A stretch of DNA of 64,000 nt from positions 1 to 64,000 of the forward strand of contig CAJQUW010006089.1 of the NCBI GenBank assembly GCA_907163375.1. Reading direction: 5' to 3'. The position numbers and the translations under genes were made by a program. Below, in pieces: positions 57,052 to 64,000 of the stretch (the first letter of the stretch is position 1; every line of letters starts with the position of its first letter). The stretch is from Prostheceraeus crozeri (Eukaryota; Platyhelminthes; Polycladida; Euryleptidae). Under the pieces are notes generated by a model. That model was not told where the DNA came from, ran no database searches, and was given only the letters and a program-made list of their open reading frames with translations.

Positions 57052-57794
57052 CATAGAGTAAGCATGACCTATATTAGGTAGAGTGGTAACTCCGCATTTA
57101 TTAAAACCTCAATGTGTATACACTTTCGATTTTATTAAATGAACTCGAGAGGGATACTCAGTGTCATGACAGCCTTAGAAATTTAATGTTTGTTAAATTA
57201 GCAATTCGATGGGTTCCTATTACTTTCATGCTCAACCTAAACAGTATTTTCTTAAGCGTGATCATATCACAGTCAACCTGCCACTGGTAGAGCAATATCA
57301 TATACAGTAATCAAAGACAATGATTTCAATCAACTTTGAAGGATGTGAATGGGTCCACATCATTATTCAGATTCAAGAAATGAAACATGAATTTAGTGAA
57401 TCATAAAATCATGCCGGTGAAAATAGAATTGAAAACTTGAAGTTTCAGCCTATAAGCACGAATAAAATCGCGACTTTTTCATGAAGACTTCCATTCTAAT
57501 ATGGTTCATGAAATTCACTTGATAATCAGCTTAATTTCCGTATAGTTAGGATGCTTGTTAGCAAATATTCATTCCCTTTGATATCCAAATTGTTTCATAT
57601 TACTTATATAGGAGCGTCATCTCGGTAGTATATAAATTGGCAAAATTTTGACATTTTTAAAACTGTTCAAACAGTTTTTGGACCACGGGAACGTAATCTC
57701 CGCAAAAAACTAAATCTTTTCATATAAAAATTTTCACTGTATACAGATATTTTTTTGAGTCGACACTCTCCCTATACTATATCCCTACTCTATG
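57052..57794 (+). mobile_element. TIR element family B, copy 1
   Basis: Ends CATAGAGTAAGCATGACC and, read inward from the right, CATAGAGTAGGGATATAG are inverted repeats of about 36 bases (both run on to GTAGAGTG/GGAGAGTG). A second copy in the opposite direction lies at 63070-63897; shared blocks include GGGTCCACAT, CAGATTCAAGAAATGA and CCCTTTGATATCCAA. It is non-coding. Confidence 0.8.
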
Positions 57795-57931
57795 TTTAAT
57801 GTTGAACTGGCTGCTCATCGTTCGATTGCTATGGTATTATGTCAGCAGATTGTGCTATTTCACAGGCATTACATGTTCCAATGTTTCCTTTCTAGTCAAA
57901 CAGAAGAAGAGACGGCCTGTCTAGTTCTGTG
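57795..57931. mobile_element. hAT MITE family A, right-end fragment
   Basis: GCTATGGTATTATGTCAGCA through CTAGTTCTGTG matches 26350-26485 at about 85 %. Only the right end is present. It abuts the family B element. Confidence 0.75.
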
Positions 57932-58084
57932 CCACTACCAGAGCCGGCAAGTATATTTCAATATAGATAAAAGCAAGAAAAATGTTTGGTTTCAAAATGT
58001 TGGGGTGCAAGGGAATCGATGACATAACATGATTAAATATTCCCAGGAAATTTATTTAGAAACAATCCGCTCTTTGTCCTTCAG

Positions 58085-58221
58085 GAATTTACTCTGTCGT
58101 TGGGTGATCGAAGCATCGCCACATCCGCGAAACATTGCTGTCAACATTCAGTTATCGATCATTGAAATGGAATTGCAGCCGAGTGCATCCTGTACAAAAG
58201 ACTTTTTGGAAATAAAAGACG
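58085..58221 (+). CDS. CUB gene exon 3 (CUB core)
   Basis: Acceptor TCCTTCAG ends at 58084; the first base G completes Ser 64 (TCG). It encodes NLLCRWVIEASPHPRNIAVN, then the segment up to CTKDFLEIKD, and leaves one base of Gly 110 before the donor GTAAGA (58222). C68 and C100 and the D-F-L-E-I-x-D-G calcium/fold signature of CUB domains are here. Confidence 0.93.
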
Positions 58222-59198
58222 GTAAGACAAAATTGCGACAAATATGGAGTAACAAAGTTAAGTAACGTAGAAACTGAAGATGCTCTCGCAGACTAAGGGT
58301 TGGGGCTTTCCATCCGAATGTCCAAGCGTAAAGTTGACACTCAGAATTTGACAGGTATAGAGATATTCAAGCGTTTGAAGTTGCTTTCTGCACTTCATTT
58401 GCCATATTGGTCATTTTGCTGTAGCCATGCTTGCAAAGATTTCAAAGGTCTGCTACAAGAAAAGATATAACTCGCTTCATTTAAGGAGTCTAATGAGTAT
58501 GATCAAATTTCGGCATACATGCATTGTAGACCTAAATTCGGCGAATAATAAGCTTGAAAGTTACTGATTTCCAGATTTTCTGTCTTAGTTTTCTGCAGCA
58601 AAATGCGAAAACTGTCACTTGATAAGGAAATGACATATTATTCGATTCTTATTTCAATTATTTATTGAATGATGACAAATATGCACTTACCACTCACAAT
58701 TTACAGTCAAGGTCATCAGAGTTGTACCAGATTACACTGAATTATTTTTCTCGAAACAGATTTATGCTGAAATTTTGTCAACTTCTTAGCTGATTGATAG
58801 ATACTCTTAAATACATAATCAGCATGGCATTAATCACTTATATTCTGGATGTTAATTTGCTAGGGTTTCACACATGAATTAAAAAGAAATCGACATTTTA
58901 AAGGAGATTATTCAAAATTACACTATCAGAGTTTTCTACAGTCTTACTACAGGCTTACTTGTCTGTCAATTGGTGCGATGGTGCGAGTGCTATTCGCTTC
59001 CACAGTATTGGTGGGTGCGTTCTCTTTCTGCTACTTTTGTGCTTTCATGCTGACATACTTACTTGCTTGCTTACTTACTTACTTATTTGCTCGCTTACGA
59101 AGTACAAAATATTTTCTGTATGTTTGATGCTACTTTTTTGAAAAATGAATAAAAAACTGTCATTATTATGAGATATTGTATCGACTTCTATACTTCAG
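58222..59198. other. CUB intron 3; tetranucleotide repeat
   Basis: A (CTTA)n-like run lies at 59056-59097. Nothing else was recognised. Confidence 0.6.
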
Positions 59199-59393
59199 GA
59201 AACCGAATCTGGGATCACGTGTTGGGCCGGTACTGTGGACGTGGCTCAACGTGTCCGCAGAGAATATCATCAGAAAGAACACTATTGAGTGCAAGCGTCT
59301 ATCTAACATTGACATTCCAAACTGACTGCGACGCAAATGCCATAAATCCATCTCATCATGGCTTCAATATCAGCTTCAAGAGAACACTTCGAC
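59199..59393 (+). CDS. CUB gene exon 4 (end of CUB domain)
   Basis: Acceptor TACTTCAG ends at 59198; GA completes Gly 110. It encodes LGRYCGRGSTCPQRISS, then VYLTLTFQTDCDANA, then HHGFNISFKRTLR. It contains the fourth CUB cysteine (122) and an extra pair (128 and 153) that might bond with each other. The donor is GTAAGT (59394), leaving one base. Confidence 0.93.
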
Positions 59394-61312
59394 GTAAGTT
59401 AATGAATGTGCACTTATCGACTTGAAAACCAATGACAGCAATCTTTGTTCTAAAATCATGATGCAAAGGCTTTTTTAATTGAGTTGCCTGGCATCAACAA
59501 AGTGAGAAACGGACCCGGTCGGCCTTTTTAAGATTATTTTCTTTGACGTTCTCTTAAAGCTGACATTTCTTATATACTGCGTTGATGCAGCAATCAATTT
59601 AATTTGTTCAGTTAGCAAGCATGTCTACATTCATCATGACGACCACTAATACAATTAGACAAGTTAAACAATTTATGATCTCATTGTGTCGACATTTTGG
59701 AATTTCACTTAGTTTGGATTGATTAGAATTAAGTTGACTTACAACTTCTGTAATTTACTCGCTCACGGACTATGGTTGGGCAATTAATAATCAAATTAAT
59801 ACCAAATCGTTATGATGACTGATATAGCGCCATTTCTAGACACACTACTTATAAATGCATATTCATATTTCAAGAACTGAGCGAATCACACCAACTTCTC
59901 TAGTATACACCGATGTTGTTCTGAAAAAAGTGTAATGTAATTGATACAAAGAGGTACAAATCTCATTGGTATTATTGATTCAAATCTATTTTCCAACGTT
60001 TGTGAATTCATTACTCGGATTAGAGAACACTTGCAATTTTCGACAGTTTGATGACAAGTTCAAAAATAATGATCTGAATTTTTGAAAATGTCATTTACTT
60101 CAACAAGAACAACTTGCAATGTAGAATCTATAACATCATCTGACAGAGCATTATGACAATTTCTACTCTTACTTTCATGAAATTCTGTCAACTGTATTGA
60201 GTAACAATTGCCAAAGAAATGATGGTTTGAATTTTAAAAAGCTATTTATAGAAACAGGATCAACTTAGAATGCAAGGCTGATGCCCCATCGGAGAGAGCA
60301 TGTGCGAAATATATACTGTATACCTTTATTACGTTTTCATTTAGGCTTAGATCATAGTGCTTAGAAAATCATAGAAGATCCCCTATGCATCACCGACAGG
60401 AAAAGGCCTGAGGCAAATAAGATTAAGAGAGGATGACTCTACACTGCAACGTGTCGATAGCAAAAACATTCTGGGGGATGAATTCTTCGTCTGGTTTGAG
60501 CTGGAGTGTGCAATTGTGTATATCGATTATGTTCTCACTCACTAAACACGAAACGTGCTTTGCAATTTTCTGCTCCGTCTTGACATATTGGTTTCCGCTT
60601 TTCGTCATTCTCCCCAATTATCTTTGAAAAACTAGTCAAGCTCGAAAGGAGAATTTGCAAAATCGTCGGTGAAAAAATTAAGCCTGATCTTGCACCTTTC
60701 ACGAGCCACCAATGCTGGTCACTTTTTGAATTGATTGCCCGTTAGAGATGAGCATCATCCGTTTCGTGAACTTTTATTTACATGAATGTTACCCAAAGAC
60801 TTGTGCTCACTTAAGCGTCCCCAAACTAATTTGTGCTTTTTACAATATGATCAAAACCACTACTATTCGACAATTATTCTCTAAAAGAAATGAAGTTGAA
60901 TCAGTTTCCAATGACCACTGCATTCATCCTTAAAGACATGCCACTCGAGAATAAGCCGATAGCAAGGTATCATAACGAATGTTAGCCTGCAGTGAACTCA
61001 ATCGTTCGCAAGAACCACTTGTTCGCTCTAATTCCCATCATATTATGGAATCGCATATTTTTTAAACCGCATTTCGTGTCTAGCGCTGAATATACAAGAT
61101 GCCGCAAATATCGTTAGCAGCGGTCTACTTATCTTAGACTTAGTGGGACTCAACGGAGACATAACAACCTGATACATAAGTGAGAAAAGAATTACCCATG
61201 TGCAGGGTATCACTGAAATATCATCATATCAAAATGTACCACAAAATTCGTTTGAGAATCATTATGCTTTGATACCTATTCCATCCATTCACCTATAAAC
61301 TGTTCTTTGCAG
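59394..61312. other. CUB intron 4; nothing seen
   Basis: A/T-rich intronic DNA. ORFs of about 60 codons at 60423-60933 occur on both strands and look like chance. No element ends were recognised. Confidence 0.5.
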
Positions 61313-61470
61313 ATATCTCAAAAGTGACAGCCCCCAAGCTGGGTGACACGAATTATGTGTTATTTTCTGCATTCGGCTTCATCGTGACAGGGTTACTGGG
61401 ACTCATAGCTCTCATTGTGTATCAAAACAAGTTCAGGTTTCGAACAGCCCGAGTCAGTCCAACTGACTGA
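61313..61470 (+). CDS. CUB gene exon 5 (transmembrane helix and tail)
   Basis: Acceptor TTCTTTGCAG ends at 61312; AT completes His 175. It encodes ISKVTAPKLGDTN, a 23-residue hydrophobic helix (189-211) and the tail QNKFRFRTARVSPTD, and stops at TGA 61468-61470. The positive residues after the helix fit an intracellular C-terminus. Confidence 0.92.
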
Positions 61471-61527
61471 ATGAGACATACTTTTTAGTGCTTGACTTTG
61501 AACTTCCGTTGTGTGAATGAATATTTG

Positions 61528-61533
61528 AATAAA
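61528..61533 (+). promoter_or_regulatory. Poly(A) signal of the CUB gene
   Basis: AATAAA 58 bases after the stop codon, in a TTTTATATTTTT context. It implies a short 3' untranslated region. Confidence 0.75.
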
Positions 61534-61539
61534 ATGTTT

Positions 61540-62795
61540 TATATTTTTGATCTGACTTGACAATTCTTTACAACTAGCTTTAGCTAGCAATGTTGAAATT
61601 CTCTGTATGCCAATTCCTTCTATAGGTCTACTATAGTAGCCCATTTAATTTATTTGAAAGATTTACAGAGAAATGTAATGAAGTTCCTGTGAAGACTTTC
61701 AAGTTGTCCTACCTGTTTCTGAAATTCAAAGTTTTCTACTGATGATGGGGAATGCTCTCATCCTAATCGGTAGTAGGGGGATTGAAGCAATTTGTTGCAT
61801 TTATTTGAGTTTGTGATCTATCTGTAACTAGATTTCGATCATGAGAAAACACTGACATGAAATATTTTTTCAGAAAAACAAAGCAGTTTTGGTTTTTTGT
61901 TAACTGCTTAAAAGGGAGATGAAAATGTGCGGCAACATATCCCTCATACGGGTGTGTTGTTGCACCTAGCGGAACAAGTTGTTACAATCACTAAAATTGC
62001 AACGTGATATTTAAGTGATAATCGATTATAGGCCTATGCAATAATGTATTTATATGTCACAATGTTGTAAAAGCACATAATGTTGGTAGCTTTGGCTACA
62101 TAGTTTGTTCTGAGCCGACTTCGGCCCACTGAAAAAAGTGTGAGCAGCAGACATTATCTGACAGCCCAAATCAATCGCAAACAAAACTGTTTAAAGTAAT
62201 GCCATTGCTTTGTTACTACTTGCAGTGAGCAGTAGCAGAAGACTTTGAAACATGTCTGTAGAGTAAAGTGCAACTTTCTTTGCGTTCAGACTCTGTAAAG
62301 AAGTCAAGGTCGGAGTTCGTCAGATGTCCAGAAAACACACTCAATGGTAAGACCGTGGGCTAGTAAAAAGAGATGTGCTTCACAAGAGTCATCATCTCGC
62401 TTCGAATACCGCCACCTTTCAAGCACGCCCGCCCATGTTGGTGATGCTTCAATTCTGTTGAGCATGTCGTGTGTGAGCATGTTGTGAAATGCCGCTTCAG
62501 AAAAATTAATCAAATATTTCGACTTGCATTGCTTTGCTGTATGAAGTATATCGAAACAGATAGTTATAACCATTTATAACAAACATATTCATAGTTTGGA
62601 TACGTTTCATTCAAATCACGATCTATAAAACAGGGAGAGCATGCAGATATCTACAAAGCCGAACAATTTAAGATATGGAATCGTGAAATGAATTTGCTTC
62701 ATCCCACTGACGACGGAGATGGATTTTAGCTCGTATTAAAAGCTTTATAATTACCTCGCTTTCGGCTCGGAGAATACATAGTTTTGACACTCCTA
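61540..62795. other. Intergenic; unclassified GC-richer patch
   Basis: Positions 62300-62480 are GC-richer and contain GCTTCGAATACC, similar to a B box, and TGGTAAGACCGTGG, similar to an A box with an insertion. A decayed tRNA-type SINE is possible. An antisense 89-codon ORF (62304-62573) covers the same patch and has no recognised homology. Confidence 0.3.
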
Positions 62796-62982
62796 GGGTT
62801 CAGCCACATTGTGAGCTTTTCCAAGCGTTTCAGAGCAAAGCGTTTTGCACCAAATACAAAGTCATTACAATAGTAGTAGCTGACTGCCACACATCGAGGA
62901 AAGCAAACCAGAGCGATTGATAGCTTGTGACATACGTTTGCTCTAGACGCTTGTTTGCTTTACTTTCAGTGTGACTGAAGCC
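62796..62982. mobile_element. Harbinger-like MITE, 187 bp
   Basis: Ends GGGTTCAGCCACATTGTGAG and, read inward from the right, GGCTTCAGTCACACTGAAAG. The flanking triplets are CTA (62793-62795) and TTA (62983-62985), one base from the TWA duplication of PIF/Harbinger elements. It is non-coding. Confidence 0.6.
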
Positions 62983-63069
62983 TTAGCTTCTGAACATTCA
63001 TCTCCCGAATTGAGTAGGAGCATGTACCTAAATCTCCTTGTTAACGCTTTCTGAGCACAATGGTGGCAC

Positions 63070-63897
63070 CATAGAGCAAGTAGGTAGAGTGTCGACTCAA
63101 ATAGTGAAAATTTTTATACGAAAAGACGACCATTACGTTCCTGTGGTCCAAAAACTTATTTGAGCAGTTTTTAAAAAGCTAAATTTTTGCAAATTTATAT
63201 ACTACTGAGTTGACGCCCCTTTATAAGTAATATGAAATAAGTTGGATATCAAAGGGAATGATTATTTGCTAACAAGCATCTAAATTAAGCGGAAATTAAG
63301 CTGATGATCAAGGAAATTTCATGAACTGCATTATAATGCAAGTCCCTGCAAGTCATCAAGGAAATAGTTGAGAGCTTCTTGGCTGAGATGTCATGCTTTT
63401 AATTCGATTTTCAGCGTCATGATTTTATGATTCAGAATGCGTCATTTCTTGAATCTGAAAAGTAATGTGGACCCATTAACATCTTCTAAACTTAATTATG
63501 ATCAGCTTCCTTGATTATGATGTCTTGCTCTTTCAGTGATGGCAATTTGTGATGAAATCACACTTAAAAAAATGTAAATCTTTTTATAATAAAGCTGAGT
63601 TTTTAGAAATGGTTACCAATATTAACCAACAAACTATATTACCTCTCCAAGTTGTCATGACATGGAGGATTTGTGGAATATTATTGTATATTCTGTATTG
63701 CTATCATGGTCAGTCAAATTCGTGTACATTTCTCCAAAAGTGTAAAAGTTTGCATTTCTCACAGGTGGTACCGGGTCTCGACTGGGTCTAGACTCATGTT
63801 CATTTAATGAAATCGAAGCTGTATACACATTGGGGATTTAATAAATGCTGGTTTAATATTGCTGAGTTACCACTGTACCTAATATACCTACCCTATG
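63070..63897 (-). mobile_element. TIR element family B, copy 2 (inverted relative to copy 1)
   Basis: From CATAGAGCAAGTAGG at 63070 to the complement of CATAGGGTAGGTATATTAGG at 63897. It shares most blocks with 57052-57794 in reverse, and is about 85 bases longer. No matching target duplication was seen. Confidence 0.8.
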
Positions 63898-64000
63898 GAG
63901 TCATCCTCTAATGTAGGCTAATTAGTAGCAATAAGTAGATCGCATCCGAAAATTAAAAGTAAATGATATCAAGTCAAAGGAACTAAAAGGAAGTTTCATA

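Larger units (their letters stand above)
42943..61470 (+). other. Gene locus: single-CUB type I transmembrane protein
   Basis: Five coding exons (42943-42997, 47909-48044, 58085-58221, 59199-59393, 61313-61470; 681 coding bases) join in frame with GT-AG borders and encode 226 residues. Order: signal peptide 1-18 (MVVDVALLLIFCQSIADA), a short cysteine-rich lead (C19, C25, C29), one CUB domain about 38-170 with its four cysteines (38, 68, 100, 122), the signature SPGFPVPY, CRWVIEA, DFLEIKDG, a G-C-G-like 'RYCGRG' and C-terminal GFNISF, then a juxtamembrane segment, a transmembrane helix about 189-211 and a 15-residue basic tail ending SPTD. Sequons lie at N30 and N166. CUB domains bind proteins or glycans outside the cell; ligand and function are unknown. 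There is no obvious signalling motif in the tail. Introns of 4.9, 10.0, 1.0 and 1.9 kb are full of repeats. Confidence 0.88.

Noticed and set aside
62304-62573. 89-codon minus-strand ORF
   Set aside because: No family match, no splice borders or poly(A) signal that fit, and the patch may be a decayed SINE.

Overview
The window is animal nuclear DNA: AT-rich, almost entirely non-coding at any one place, with GT-AG introns of 1 to 10 kb and many transposon fossils. The word TAGGCCTA and the mix of RTE, Penelope-like, Tc1/mariner and hAT relics would fit a marine invertebrate (an echinoderm or another non-vertebrate deuterostome is a guess); the species cannot be fixed from sequence alone.

Two host genes can be assembled from exons whose splice phases match. 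(1) A minus-strand two-exon gene (33100 to 27451) encodes a 164-residue secreted, probably GPI-anchored ten-cysteine Ly6/uPAR (three-finger) protein. (2) A plus-strand five-exon gene (42943 to 61470) encodes a 226-residue type I membrane protein: signal peptide, one extracellular CUB domain, one transmembrane helix and a 15-residue basic tail. The two genes are divergent, their start codons 9.8 kb apart, with a LINE between them. Both look like cell-surface proteins; nothing shows that they work together.

Layout. 1-3130: a GC-richer island with three diverged direct copies of a TATA-bearing unit and unidentified minus-strand ORFs. 3831-6005: seven direct copies plus one inverted partial copy of a 293-bp satellite, then a 160-bp duplication. 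6.3-9.4 kb: AT-rich, featureless. 9.4-12.8 kb: an array of CACGTG palindromes, a retroelement ORF fragment, a 153-bp foldback, a mariner-type relic and a LINE tail. 13.8-20.2 kb: a four-level nest of DNA transposons: a Tc1 element split by an inverted dimer, which is split by two hAT elements, one of which holds a hAT MITE. 20-26 kb: no gene. 26-33 kb: the Ly6/uPAR gene, with a SINE and hairpins in its intron. 34-42 kb: a pogo-like MITE, a LINE tail, an RTE LINE split by a nearly whole Tc3-like transposon, and another hAT MITE. 42.9-61.5 kb: the CUB gene, whose introns hold two Penelope-like relics, a 413-bp TIR element with 8-bp target duplications, a dead PAN/Apple-like exon, and an inverted duplication of an unidentified ORF. 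61.5-64 kb: MITEs.

The most informative signals are the nested transposons with readable target duplications, the inverted dimer whose arms are nearly identical only near the centre, the LINE frame restored exactly on removal of the Tc3-like element, and the two phase-consistent host genes.
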